A DNA stretch of 64,000 nt from OFTM10 sp964344055 (GCA_964344055.1 CAYFLT010000010.1:12791-76790), one strand, 5' to 3'; shown: positions 1 through 7,988, counted from the stretch's first letter. The notes: generated by a model not told the origin, from the sequence alone. Numbers and translations: made by a program.

Positions 1-2
1 TC

Positions 3-782
3 CTACAGGACCTTGAGCTCGTCGAGGAACGCCACGATCCGCTCGTGGGCGTCGCCTTCGTCTTCGATGACCTCACCGGCTTCACGGGCAGGTGCGTCTT
101 CGACGGACACGATCTCCTGGCCGGCACCGGCCCAGCCGACCTGACCGGCGTCGACGCCGAGCCCACCGAGGTCGAGCTCGTCGACCGGCTTGCTCTTGGC
201 GGCCATGATCCCCTTGAAGGAGGGGTAGCGAGGCTCGACCACACCAGCGGTGACCGACACCAGTGCCGGAAGGGGGCACTCGACGTCGTCGTAGCCGGCT
301 TCGGTCTGGCGCTGGATCTTGGCTGCACCACCGTCGACCTCGATCGACTTGGCGAACGTGACCGACGGCAGACCCATCAGCTCGGCAACCTGCTCGGGCA
401 CGGTGCCCGTGTAGCCGTCGCTCGACTCGGTGGCGGCGAGTACCAGATCCGGCTCCTGGCGAGCGATCGCCGCGGCGAGCACCTTGGCGGTGCCGAGGGC
501 ATCGCTGCCGGCGAGGGCATCGTCGCTCACGATGGTGGCGCTGGCGGCCCCCATCGCGAGGGCGGTGCGGAGACCGCTGACCTCGTTGTTCGGAGCCATC
601 GACACGAGATGGACTTCACCATCACCGGCCGCATCGACGAGCTGGAGCGCCATTTCGACCCCGTAGGAGTCCGACTCGTCGAGGATGAGCTTCGTGTCCC
701 GCTTGAGCGTCTTGGTCTCGGGGTCGAGCGCACCTGGATCGGCCGGATCCGGGATCTGCTTTACACAGACAACAACCTTCAT
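3..782 (-). CDS. etfB: Electron transfer flavoprotein subunit beta
   Basis: This is the beta subunit of the FAD- and AMP-containing electron transfer flavoprotein, which takes electrons from acyl-CoA dehydrogenases and passes them to ETF:quinone oxidoreductase. The 259-residue product opens MKVVVCVKQIPDP, typical of the family, and keeps the DAVALGTA-like adenine-pocket region and the conserved VTAGVVEPRYPSFKGIMAAK stretch. The reading frame is open further upstream, but homology begins only at the ATG at 782, so that start was chosen. The partner etfA would lie beyond the left edge on the same strand. Two near-identical palindromic sites lie upstream (see 835-888). Confidence 0.95.
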   Translation of the reverse strand: MKVVVCVKQIPDPADPGALDPETKTLKRDTKLILDESDSYGVEMALQLVDAAGDGEVHLVSMAPNNEVSGLRTALAMGAASATIVSDDALAGSDALGTAKVLAAAIARQEPDLVLAATESSDGYTGTVPEQVAELMGLPSVTFAKSIEVDGGAAKIQRQTEAGYDDVECPLPALVSVTAGVVEPRYPSFKGIMAAKSKPVDELDLGGLGVDAGQVGWAGAGQEIVSVEDAPAREAGEVIEDEGDAHERIVAFLDELKVL

Positions 783-834
783 GACCGCAGAGTCTGCCAC
801 CCGGCGCTGGGAATCCCTCGGTCGGACGGCGGAA

Positions 835-888
835 GTTCCGAACGATCTTTCGGAACCGCGGTGGCCCCTCACGGAACGATCATTCGGA
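835..888. promoter_or_regulatory. Paired inverted-repeat operator candidates between etfB and the lipid kinase
   Basis: Site 1 is a perfect palindrome, GTTCCGAA-N6-TTCGGAAC, at 835-856. Site 2 at 873-888 repeats its core (GGAACGATCATTCGGA against CGAACGATCTTTCGGA). The two cores are 34 bp apart. Site 2 covers the expected -35 region of the rightward gene, whose -10 is TAGATT at 902-907. The sites are visible directly; binding by a TetR- or FadR-like regulator is inference. Confidence 0.6.
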
Positions 889-901
889 TCACTTTGACTG
901 A

Positions 902-907
902 TAGATT
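902..907 (+). promoter_or_regulatory. -10 element TAGATT, probably leaderless
   Basis: TAGATT ends 8 nt before the TTG start at 916 and no Shine-Dalgarno sequence is present. The spacing would put the transcription start at or next to the initiation codon. Confidence 0.5.
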
Positions 908-915
908 CCGGGCCC

Positions 916-1827
916 TTGCGAATCCTGTTCATCGTGAACTCGGTCGCGTCGTCGGTCACCGCCCGTCGTCGCGTCGTGATCCACAAGGCCCTGTCCGCGG
1001 ACCACGACGTCACGCTCGCCGAGACGAGTCGCCGCGGCCATGCCACCCGCCTCGCCCAGTCAGCGGCGCGGGACCACTACGACCTCGTCGTGGTCCTCGG
1101 CGGCGACGGGACGCTCAACGAGGCCGCCAACGGCCTCGCCGGCACCGAGACCGCACTCGCCACCCTGCCGGGAGGATCGACGAACGTCTTCGCCCGCATC
1201 CTCGGCCTGCCGGACGACTCGGTCGACGCCGTCGGCGTGCTCCTCGAGGCCATAGAGCGGGACTCGTTCCAGCGGATCGGCCTCGGCGCGGTCGAGGGCC
1301 GCTACTTCCTCTTCCACTGCGGCGTCGGATTCGATGCGGCGGTCGTCGAGCAGGTCGAGCGGCGCGGCCCGTGGAAACGGTGGGCGGGCCATCCGCTCTT
1401 CGTCTACGCGGCCGCCGACACCTGGCTCCGGCGCACCAACCGCCGAGTTCCTCCGCTTCGAATCATCGGCACAGACGGAAACGAGCTCACCACCGGGTTC
1501 TTCACGATCGTGATGAACGCCAACCCCTACACCTTCCTCGGCAATCGACCGTTCGACATCGTCCCGGATCTCACCCTGGCGGACCCGCTCGCGGTCGTCA
1601 CGCTCCAACGCCTCGACCTGAGGACCCTCGGCCCGGTCGCCATCGCCGCACTGCGCGGGCGGGACGTGGCGGCCCGTCGTGGGATCGACGTGCGGCGAGA
1701 CGTTCGGTCGGTGGTGGTCGAGGCCGACCCACCGATGCCCTACCAGGTCGACGGTGATCACCTCGGCTCGAGCAAGCGGCTGCGGGTCACCTGGACTCCC
1801 GAACATCTCAGCCTGCTCGTCCCCTGA
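916..1827 (+). CDS. Diacylglycerol kinase / YegS-like lipid kinase
   Basis: This is a cytoplasmic lipid kinase of the DAGK catalytic family, expected to phosphorylate diacylglycerol or a related lipid with ATP. The 303-residue protein has the nucleotide-binding GGDGTLNEAANG motif near residues 57-68 and the downstream PGGSTNVFAR motif, in the usual order and spacing, and its length is normal for the family. Translation appears to start at a TTG with a -10 hexamer 8 nt upstream. It diverges from etfB and converges on the GDPD gene. The exact lipid substrate cannot be read from the sequence. Confidence 0.88.
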   Translation: MRILFIVNSVASSVTARRRVVIHKALSADHDVTLAETSRRGHATRLAQSAARDHYDLVVVLGGDGTLNEAANGLAGTETALATLPGGSTNVFARILGLPDDSVDAVGVLLEAIERDSFQRIGLGAVEGRYFLFHCGVGFDAAVVEQVERRGPWKRWAGHPLFVYAAADTWLRRTNRRVPPLRIIGTDGNELTTGFFTIVMNANPYTFLGNRPFDIVPDLTLADPLAVVTLQRLDLRTLGPVAIAALRGRDVAARRGIDVRRDVRSVVVEADPPMPYQVDGDHLGSSKRLRVTWTPEHLSLLVP

Positions 1828-1889
1828 CCCGTCCGGATCGGCTCCCCACCCTGGCCGGTTCCGACGGCCCGCCGGCCGCCACCGCCGCG

Positions 1890-2582
1890 TCAGGCGTGTT
1901 CGATGCGGTCCACGACCGCCCGGGCGAGATCGGGCCGGTCGGTGCAGATTCCGTCGACGCCGTAGCCGATGAGTTCCTCCATCCGGTCGCCGTCGTTCAC
2001 GGTCCAGACGTTCACGACGAGCCCCGCCGCGTGAGCCCGCTTGACCAAGGCGGCATCCACCAGCGGGTCGTACGGATGTATCGCGGTCATCTCGTGGGCG
2101 ACCGCCCGCTCGATGTTGCTGACGGGGTCGCCGATTCCGTAGAGGAAGGCGAGTGGGATCGTGGGATCGACCTGGTGCAGTCGATCGAGGGTGTCGATGT
2201 TGAACGACGAGACCAGCGCTCGATCAGGCCCGAGATAGGCGGCCACGAGCCCCGCAACGGCGTCGCTCACGAGATGCTCGGCGTCGTAGTCGGGGTCGTC
2301 GCGCAGGTTCTTGATCTCGATGTTGACCTTCATGCCGTCGCACTCCTCGAGGGCCTCGGCCAGGCTCGGAATGGACTCCGGGAGGTCCTCACAGTTGAGT
2401 TCGGCGAGCATCCGGCCATCGGCGAGATGGGCGTCGTGATGGACCACCACCACCCCGTCCGCGGTGCGACGGACGTCCAACTCCACCCAGTCCGCCCCCA
2501 TTTCCCGGGCGATGCGAAAGGCCGGAAGGGTGTTCTCGGTGGCAGCCTCGCGTGCGCCTCGATGGGCGATCACCTGGGTCAT
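1890..2582 (-). CDS. Glycerophosphodiester phosphodiesterase (GDPD family)
   Basis: This enzyme hydrolyses glycerophosphodiesters to glycerol 3-phosphate and an alcohol. The 230-residue protein starts MTQVIAHRGAREAATENT, which carries the catalytic HRG, then has the metal-binding ELDVRR segment and the second histidine in VVHHDAHL. The conserved NIEIK and VNVWTVND strands follow. The ATG at 2582 gives a normal N-terminus; the frame stays open upstream but has no homology there. There is no signal peptide, so it is probably cytoplasmic. It converges on the lipid kinase, with a GGCCGG/CCGGCC hairpin (1853-1877) between the two genes. Confidence 0.92.
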   Translation of the reverse strand: MTQVIAHRGAREAATENTLPAFRIAREMGADWVELDVRRTADGVVVVHHDAHLADGRMLAELNCEDLPESIPSLAEALEECDGMKVNIEIKNLRDDPDYDAEHLVSDAVAGLVAAYLGPDRALVSSFNIDTLDRLHQVDPTIPLAFLYGIGDPVSNIERAVAHEMTAIHPYDPLVDAALVKRAHAAGLVVNVWTVNDGDRMEELIGYGVDGICTDRPDLARAVVDRIEHA

Positions 2583-2654
2583 GACCACGAGTCTCGCGTG
2601 TCTGACCACTCTTCGCGGGCACCGACCGAAACGAGAACTTGTGGCAAAGTTTCC

Positions 2655-2684
2655 TTGCGAGAAAGTAGAACCGGTTCCTATTAT
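2655..2684 (+). promoter_or_regulatory. whiB promoter with an upstream inverted repeat
   Basis: TTGCGA (2655-2660) and TATTAT (2679-2684) are separated by 18 nt, which gives a good sigma-A-like promoter and a leader of about 50 nt before the GTG at 2743. Immediately upstream lies AACTT-N6-AAGTT (2636-2651), a possible regulator site. Confidence 0.65.
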
Positions 2685-2742
2685 CGCGCCTGCCGACCGG
2701 GACAGGGCCCGGATCGTCGGGCAACGTGTAGGGGGATCACCA

Positions 2743-3021
2743 GTGGCCGTCACCGCGGACGCATTCGCAACCACCATCGACTGGCGTCGGGGCGCGGCAT
2801 GCCGCGACACCGACCCCACCCTCTTCTTCCCGGTGGGCACCACTGGTCCGGCCATCGAACAGATCGCGGATGCGAAGCAGGTGTGCTTCGACTGCGCCTG
2901 CCGGGCCGACTGCCTCGAGTTCGCCCTCGTCACCAACCAGGACACCGGGATCTGGGGCGGACTCTCCGAAGAAGAGCGCCGGGTGATCCGCCGGCAGCGT
3001 CGCGCCCAGCAGCGAGCTTGA
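2743..3021 (+). CDS. WhiB-family iron-sulfur transcriptional regulator
   Basis: WhiB-like (Wbl) proteins are actinobacteria-specific [4Fe-4S] regulators that act with the sigma factor on stress, division or redox genes. The 92-residue protein has the four cluster cysteines (Cys20, Cys48, Cys51, Cys57; CxxC then C after five residues), the GIWGG turn at 69-73 and a basic C-terminal tail (RRVIRRQRRAQQR) for DNA contact. The GTG at 2743 was chosen because a GGGGGA ribosome site lies about 6 nt upstream and homology begins there. Short Wbl proteins of this type resemble WhiB1/WhiB2, but the subgroup is not certain. Confidence 0.93.
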   Translation: MAVTADAFATTIDWRRGAACRDTDPTLFFPVGTTGPAIEQIADAKQVCFDCACRADCLEFALVTNQDTGIWGGLSEEERRVIRRQRRAQQRA

Positions 3022-3041
3022 ACTCGACCCGATTCCGGCCC

Positions 3042-4592
3042 TCAGCCGATCGGTAGTGCCTCCGCCCGGCGGGGGATCCGGACTTCGACCACCGCTCCCC
3101 GCGGGTTCTCGTCGCGGGCCGGACCGATGGAGATCGTTCCTCCGAGATCGTGCACCACGAAGGTCCGCACGATCGTGAGCCCGAGTCCCGCGTCCCGATC
3201 GAGCGAGAACCCCTCCGGAACGCCGGACCCGCCGTTGCGTACCCGCACGATCAGCTCGCGCCGGGATGCGTGCAGCTCGACCGCCACGTCGGCACCGGAT
3301 GGCGCGGCATGATCGATGGCGTTCTGCACCAACTCGGTGAGTGCCACCGCCAACGGCATGGCCACGTCGCCGGGTAGGGCGCCCAGCGACCCGTCGACCG
3401 CCACTCGGAGCGGGCGGTCCTCGCTGGCGAAGCCCTCCTCCACCATGCGCACCACCCGACCCACGACCTCGTCGAACTCGACCACGTCGGTCGCGTCGGT
3501 CGAGAGGGTCTCGTGGACGATCGCGATGGACCCGATCCGCCGGGCGGACTGGACGACGGCATCCCGAGCCTCGGGCGACTCCAGCCGGCGGGCTTGGAGG
3601 CGGAGGAGCGACTGGATGGTGTGGAGGTTGTTCTTCACCCGATGATGGATCTCGCGGATCGTCGTGTCCTTGGAGACGAGCAGGCGATCCCGCGACCGCA
3701 CCTCCGTCACGTCGCGCAGCACCGCCAGGGCACCCGTGGCCCGACCCTGATCGATCAGCGGGTAGCACCGGAGGACCACGGTGAGATCGGCGCCGCCCTC
3801 GAGTTCGGTGACCGTGCTGTGGCGAGTCGACAACGCGTGGCGCACCACGGCATCGTCGATGCCGAGATCGGCCAGCGTTCGGCCCTCCACGTTCGCCTGC
3901 ACTCCCAGCCGATGCAGCGCCGACACCGCGTTCGGGGAAGCGAACTCCACCCGCTGCACCCGATCGAAGATGAGAACCCCGTCCCCGACCCGCGGCTCGC
4001 GGAACTGGCCGACCCGTTCCTGGGTGGCGAGTGGGAACGCGCCTTCGGCGATCATCGCGGCGAAACGCTCCCAGAGGTCCCGGTAGGCGACCTCGGTCGG
4101 GCTGCGGTGCCGGATCAACTCCCGCTCACCCTCCCGGGTCAACACCGCGACGACCCGGTCGTTCATCCGTACCGGCACGTAGTCGACCACGAGCCGCTCG
4201 ACCGTGCCACGGAGCGCAATGTCCTCCTCGACCGTGTCGTCACCACCCGCGGCCACGGCATCGTCGAGGCCGATGGTCAACGGATCGGTCCTCGCCACCA
4301 GGCCCGTCGCAGGTCGCCCTTCGCGCTGGCAGCGCGCCAGCAGCGGTCGGTCGACGGCGGACACCGTGGCCGCCACCGGATCGCCTCGGTGGACCGTGGA
4401 ACCGGTGGTGGAGCGGACGTGGCCGAGCACCACGAAGCTCGACGCCTCCGGATCGGTCGGTGCATACAGGAGCAGGTCGCCGAAGGAGAGGTCGCACGGC
4501 AGCGCCCACGATGCGACCAGCCGTTGAAGGTGGCCGATGGCGTCCTCGTCGAGTCGGGTCCGGGCCCGGGCGAGCTCAGCGAGACTGGCCAC
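3042..4592 (-). CDS. pdtaS: PdtaS-type cytosolic sensor histidine kinase
   Basis: This is a soluble histidine kinase of the HisKA_2 type. In mycobacteria PdtaS phosphorylates PdtaR, an ANTAR-domain RNA-binding antiterminator. The 516-residue protein has an N-terminal GAF-like region (about 1-150), a PAS domain (about 185-300), the EIHHRVKNN phospho-acceptor box at His316/317 and a C-terminal HATPase with N-box NAIDHA and G-box GLGLTIV. There is no membrane segment. Its start resembles the mycobacterial protein (MASLAELARARTRLDEDAI). The partner pdtaR is not in this window. TACGCT sits 6 nt before the GTG start, so the mRNA is probably leaderless. Confidence 0.92.
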   Translation of the reverse strand: MASLAELARARTRLDEDAIGHLQRLVASWALPCDLSFGDLLLYAPTDPEASSFVVLGHVRSTTGSTVHRGDPVAATVSAVDRPLLARCQREGRPATGLVARTDPLTIGLDDAVAAGGDDTVEEDIALRGTVERLVVDYVPVRMNDRVVAVLTREGERELIRHRSPTEVAYRDLWERFAAMIAEGAFPLATQERVGQFREPRVGDGVLIFDRVQRVEFASPNAVSALHRLGVQANVEGRTLADLGIDDAVVRHALSTRHSTVTELEGGADLTVVLRCYPLIDQGRATGALAVLRDVTEVRSRDRLLVSKDTTIREIHHRVKNNLHTIQSLLRLQARRLESPEARDAVVQSARRIGSIAIVHETLSTDATDVVEFDEVVGRVVRMVEEGFASEDRPLRVAVDGSLGALPGDVAMPLAVALTELVQNAIDHAAPSGADVAVELHASRRELIVRVRNGGSGVPEGFSLDRDAGLGLTIVRTFVVHDLGGTISIGPARDENPRGAVVEVRIPRRAEALPIG

Positions 4593-4598
4593 CGACGC

Positions 4599-4604
4599 AG
4601 CGTA
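4599..4604 (-). promoter_or_regulatory. -10 element TACGCT of pdtaS, probably leaderless
   Basis: Read on the minus strand, TACGCT ends 6 nt before the GTG start at 4592 with no ribosome site between, the same arrangement as many other genes here. Confidence 0.5.
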
Positions 4605-4625
4605 GACCCGGCCGGCCCCGCCGGA

Positions 4626-4856
4626 TCAGCTGAACCCGATGGGGTTGGAGCTTCCCTCCGGGTCGACCTCGACGTAGGCGAGCCTCGCGGCCGCGAGCCC
4701 GACGTCGCGACCCTTGCTGTCGGTGAGCCACAGGGTCGGGGCTTCTCCGGCGAGAGCCGCTTCGATCTGGGCCTTCAAGGCGTCGCGGTCGGCGTCGTCG
4801 CCGACGGTGACGGTGATCTCTCGAGGATTGTCGGTGACGCCAATGCGGATGTCCAC
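4626..4856 (-). CDS. DUF3107 family small protein
   Basis: This 76-residue protein belongs to the actinobacterial DUF3107 family; no function is established. It starts MDIRIGVTDNPREITVTV and ends in a strand-rich region (VDPEGSSNPIGF), consistent with a small alpha/beta fold that may bind a partner. The GTG at 4856 was chosen because AGGAG lies 8 nt upstream and homology starts there. It lies between pdtaS and mrp, all on the minus strand with short gaps, so the three may share transcripts. Confidence 0.85.
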   Translation of the reverse strand: MDIRIGVTDNPREITVTVGDDADRDALKAQIEAALAGEAPTLWLTDSKGRDVGLAAARLAYVEVDPEGSSNPIGFS

Positions 4857-4899
4857 GGGGTGGTCTCCTGGGGGTTGGCCGCTCGGGAGGCGGGCGGGT

Positions 4900-6042
4900 T
4901 CAGATGATCTTGAGCTCGGGATGGGAGCGCTTCGTCGGCGCATGCGCCTCCACCCACTCTGCCATCTCGGCGAACGCAAGCGACGCTTCGTCGTCGGGGT
5001 CGGTGGCCACGATCGGCCGTCCCTGGTCCGAGCCTTCCCGCATCGGGATGGTCATCGGGACCTGGCCGACGAGCTCGACCTCCAACCGGTCGGCGAGATC
5101 CCGGCCACCGCCGGCACCAAAGAGCGGGTAGCGGGTGCCATCGTCACCGGTGAACCACGACATGTTCTCGATGACGCCCTTCACCTCGATGTTCACCTGC
5201 TGGAACATGAACGCCGATCGTTGGGCCACCTTCTGCGCCGCCGGGTTCGGGGTGGTGACGACGAGGGCCTCGGCACGCGGCAGGAACTGCGCCAACGACA
5301 GGGAGATGTCGCCCGTGCCCGGCGGAAGGTCGATCAACAAGAAATCGGGGTCGTCCCAGTAGACGTCGGTGAGGAACTGTTCGAGCGCCTTGTGGAGCAT
5401 CGGACCCCGCCAGATCACCGGCTGGTCCTCCTTGGCGAAGAAGCCCATCGAGATGCATCGCACCCCGTGGGTGTCCGGCGGGATGATCATGTCGTCGATC
5501 ACGGTCGGCGGCTGCTCGACACCGAGCATGCGAGGGATCGAGAAGCCCCAGACGTCGGCATCCACCACGGCCACCGAATGGCCGCGTTCGGCCAGCGCGA
5601 TACCGAGGTTGGCGGTGACCGAGGACTTCCCCACCCCGCCCTTGCCGGACGCGATCAGGAGCACTCGGGTGCGGTTGCCGGGCTCGGCGAACGGAATGGC
5701 CCGGCCCTCGGCGTGCCCGTGGGCAGCCTGGCTTCCGGCGCTGCCGGCCGGATCGCCGTGGACCAGCTCGCGGACCCTGGCTCGCTGCTCGTCGTCCATC
5801 ACGCCGAAAGCGATGGTGACCACGTTCACCCCGTCGAGGGCCGTTACCGCCTCGCTCACCCGACTCTGGATCTCGTTGCGGAGCGGACAACCCGCGATGG
5901 TGAGGTCGACACCGACCTCGACATGACCGCCGTCGATCGTGACCGCACGCACCATGCCCAGGTCGACGATGCTGCGGTGGAGTTCGGGATCCTCGACCGG
6001 GCGGAGGGCCTCGATCACGTCAGCCTCGTTGACGGTCGTCAT
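4900..6042 (-). CDS. mrp: Mrp/ApbC/NBP35-type P-loop ATPase, Fe-S cluster carrier
   Basis: Mrp/ApbC proteins bind and transfer [4Fe-4S] clusters using a deviant Walker A ATPase. The 380-residue protein has an N-terminal MIP18/DUF59 domain (about 1-95), the GKGGVGKS P-loop near residue 115 and the DLPPGTGD switch motif. The cluster-binding CxxC usual near the C-terminus of this family is not evident; the region reads MSWFTGDDGTRYPLFG instead of a CPxC form, so it is a CxxC-lacking variant or binds clusters differently. It diverges from a SufR-like Fe-S regulator gene, which fits a role in cluster supply. An AAGGCG ribosome site precedes the ATG. Confidence 0.9.
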   Translation of the reverse strand: MTTVNEADVIEALRPVEDPELHRSIVDLGMVRAVTIDGGHVEVGVDLTIAGCPLRNEIQSRVSEAVTALDGVNVVTIAFGVMDDEQRARVRELVHGDPAGSAGSQAAHGHAEGRAIPFAEPGNRTRVLLIASGKGGVGKSSVTANLGIALAERGHSVAVVDADVWGFSIPRMLGVEQPPTVIDDMIIPPDTHGVRCISMGFFAKEDQPVIWRGPMLHKALEQFLTDVYWDDPDFLLIDLPPGTGDISLSLAQFLPRAEALVVTTPNPAAQKVAQRSAFMFQQVNIEVKGVIENMSWFTGDDGTRYPLFGAGGGRDLADRLEVELVGQVPMTIPMREGSDQGRPIVATDPDDEASLAFAEMAEWVEAHAPTKRSHPELKII

Positions 6043-6103
6043 CGCTGGTTCGCCTTTCGTCGGGTGGCTGCGAGCACTCGGGCGTCGCCCGTCAGGGATT
6101 TCC

Positions 6104-6124
6104 CCTACAGCGATAGGTAGAATA
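6104..6124. promoter_or_regulatory. Operator candidate and overlapping divergent -10 elements for mrp and the SufR-like gene
   Basis: CCTA-N6-TAGG (6104-6117) is an inverted repeat with the same N6 spacing known for SufR sites in cyanobacteria, though the half-sites differ. It abuts TAGAAT (6118-6123), a rightward -10 placed 6 nt before the GTG at 6130. On the other strand the same bases read TATTCT (6119-6124), a plausible leftward -10 for mrp. Regulator binding here is inference. Confidence 0.5.
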
Positions 6125-6129
6125 CCGGG

Positions 6130-6855
6130 GTGGACGACGCCTCCCCCCGGCCCCTCTCGGGCGAACTGAGCCCGACCGAGTTCGCCTCGGCGGTCACGGC
6201 CATCACCTCGGCCTTCGGCGACCCCACCCGTCGAGAGATCTACCTCTTCGCCCATCAACACGAGGACGGGGTGACCGCCGGCGAGACCGCCAGCCAGTTC
6301 GATCTCCATGCCAATGTCGCCCGCCACCATCTCGACAAGCTCGCCTCGGGTGGCTACCTCGACGTGGCGGTCGGCAAACCCTCCGGTGGCGTCGGCCGTC
6401 CGTCGAAGCGCTACCGCGTCACCGCCCCCGAGGTGAAGCTCGAGGTCCAGGTCCGCCACGACGACATCCTCGTCTCACTTCTCGGTCGAGCGCTCGCGAT
6501 GCTCCCGCGGGAGGCCGCCGAGCAGATGGCCGAGGAGGTGGGCATCGAGTACGGCCGGGCGATGGCCGAATCGATCGAGCCGGCCGAAACCCATCGCTCG
6601 TTCCGAGGCGCGCTCCACGCAGTGGCCGATGCCCTCTCCGCTCACGGTTTCGCGGCACGAGCCGAGAAGGGCGATGGAGAGGATCTCCAGATCGTCGCCG
6701 AACACTGCCCCTTCGGGGATGCGGTGGTCGAGCACCCGGTCATCTGCGCGGTCGATCGGGGGATCGTGCAGGGAATGTTGAGCCAGCTCTACGGACCCAC
6801 CGCCACCGACACGGCGTCGTCGAAACCTCAGGGCGACGACGTCTGTGTCACCCAC
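6130..6855 (+). CDS. SufR-like winged-helix Fe-S sensor regulator (3' end in gap)
   Basis: This resembles SufR, the [4Fe-4S]-sensing repressor of Fe-S assembly genes. The 242 visible residues have an ArsR/DeoR-like winged helix (about 18-100) and a C-terminal sensor region with three cysteines: Cys193 and Cys206 in a C-x12-C arrangement, and Cys239 in DVCVTH, matching the terminal C-x-T-H of actinobacterial SufR. The stop codon must lie a few bases inside the N run at 6856. Translation starts at a GTG 6 nt after a -10, so the mRNA is probably leaderless. The divergent neighbour is the Fe-S carrier mrp. The homology call rests on motif pattern and context. Confidence 0.75.
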
Positions 6856-6901
6856 NNNNNNNNNNNNNNNNNNNNNNNNNNNNNNNNNNNNNNNNNNNNN
6901 N
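6856..6901. other. Assembly gap (46 N)
   Basis: This run of N hides the last codons of the SufR-like gene and the sequence before the stop codon of the receiver-like gene at 6907. Convergent terminators may be inside it. Confidence 0.95.
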
Positions 6902-6906
6902 TTCGG

Positions 6907-7410
6907 TCAGGACCGAGCGAACAGGCCGCGGGACCTCACGTCGGCCTTGCGACGGTCGCCCTTCCGGCGTTCCCAGCCCACCTTGCTCCAGTCCTGCGCC
7001 ACGCGACGGTCCCGGCCCCGACGTCGATCGCTCTGGACGGTGCCCTCGATCTCGTGCCGGTCGATCCAGCTGTCGAGATCCGAGAGGACCTGGACGAGCG
7101 TGGCGACCTCACGACGCCACACGATGACGAACGCACCGACGGAACCGATGTCGCTCAGCTCGAACCCGTCCGCGACGACGAGGACGATCTTCGAATCGGG
7201 CGACACGTCACGGAGATGGGGTATCGCCTCCCACCCCTGCTCACCGACGAGCTCGTTCTCGATCACGACGACGTCAGGGCGGACGTGACCGATGATGTTC
7301 TCGCCGTTGAAGGCGGTATCCGCGGCGCCCGCGACCTCGTAGCCCGCGGCCTCGACCAGCGGCGCCAGGAGCTCGAAGTGACTCGACACGATCACTGCGT
7401 CCCGCTTCAT
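6907..7410 (-). CDS. Degenerate receiver-domain protein with basic RRxGxDRR tail
   Basis: Residues 3-115 of this 167-residue protein follow a CheY-like receiver fold, but key residues are replaced. The phospho-acceptor position is Glu51 (VVVIENEL) instead of Asp, the following Pro is Val, the conserved Thr/Ser is Val (VLVVAD) and the Lys before the last helix is lost (VIVWRRE). It therefore cannot be phosphorylated in the usual way and may be locked or act through binding. The tail has two copies of an arginine motif, RRRGRDRR (129-136) and ERRKGDRRK (147-155), suited to nucleic acid or nucleotide binding. GGAG lies 8 nt before the ATG. The function is unknown. Confidence 0.8.
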   Translation of the reverse strand: MKRDAVIVSSHFELLAPLVEAAGYEVAGAADTAFNGENIIGHVRPDVVVIENELVGEQGWEAIPHLRDVSPDSKIVLVVADGFELSDIGSVGAFVIVWRREVATLVQVLSDLDSWIDRHEIEGTVQSDRRRGRDRRVAQDWSKVGWERRKGDRRKADVRSRGLFARS

Positions 7411-7502
7411 GTCACCACTCCTCTCTCACTCCTCGGAGAACCACTCCTCCAGTCGTACCTCTCCGGACACTTCCCGACATGAGGCGAACGGTTCATTCCC
7501 GC

Positions 7503-7508
7503 TACGAT
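7503..7508 (+). promoter_or_regulatory. -10 element TACGAT before the SixA-like gene
   Basis: TACGAT ends 11 nt before the GTG at 7520, so any leader would be only a few nucleotides long. Confidence 0.4.
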
Positions 7509-7519
7509 CCGCGGCCACT

Positions 7520-7984
7520 GTGGCTCTGCACCTGGTCCGACACGCTCACGCCGGTGATCGCACCCGCTTCGATGGTGACGACCTCGAGCGGCCCCTCAGC
7601 GAGAAGGGACATGAGCAGGCCGAGCGCCTGGTCGCCCACTTCGCCGACCTTCCGATCCGAGGTGTCTGGTCCTCGATCGCAGTCCGCTGCCAACAAACGG
7701 TCTACCCGCTCGCGGTGGCTCACGAGTTGGTGGTGGAGCCGATACGGCTGCTGACCGAGGGAGCCCGCCCGATCGAGCTCCTGGAAGCCCTCCGGGAAGA
7801 GGCGAACGGGGAGGGCGATCTGGTGCTCTGTAGCCATGGCGACCTGATCCCCGACGCCCTCAATCGCCTCCTGAGGGAGGGGATGAGCGTCGTCGGACCG
7901 CGAGGCTGCGAGAAGGGTTCGGTGTGGTCCCTGGAGACCCGGGGCCGCGACATCGTCCGTGGCGTCTACACCGCGAGACCCTGA
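7520..7984 (+). CDS. SixA-like histidine phosphatase
   Basis: This is a 154-residue phosphatase of the histidine phosphatase (phosphoglycerate mutase-like) superfamily, short and SixA-like. SixA removes phosphate from phosphohistidine proteins, but others in the family act on small molecules. The N-terminus MALHLVRHAHAGDR carries the catalytic RHA motif, the second arginine is in RPLSEKGHEQAERL, and the second histidine is in VLCSHGDLIP. The GTG at 7520 places RHA at the expected distance from the N-terminus; an upstream extension has no homology. It is convergent with the Crp-type regulator. Confidence 0.85.
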   Translation: MALHLVRHAHAGDRTRFDGDDLERPLSEKGHEQAERLVAHFADLPIRGVWSSIAVRCQQTVYPLAVAHELVVEPIRLLTEGARPIELLEALREEANGEGDLVLCSHGDLIPDALNRLLREGMSVVGPRGCEKGSVWSLETRGRDIVRGVYTARP

Positions 7985-7988
7985 ACCC

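Noticed and set aside
45..1757. A 570-codon open frame on the plus strand over etfB and the lipid kinase
   Set aside because: It is antisense to etfB and out of frame with the kinase, has no recognisable domain and a composition typical of GC-rich shadow frames.
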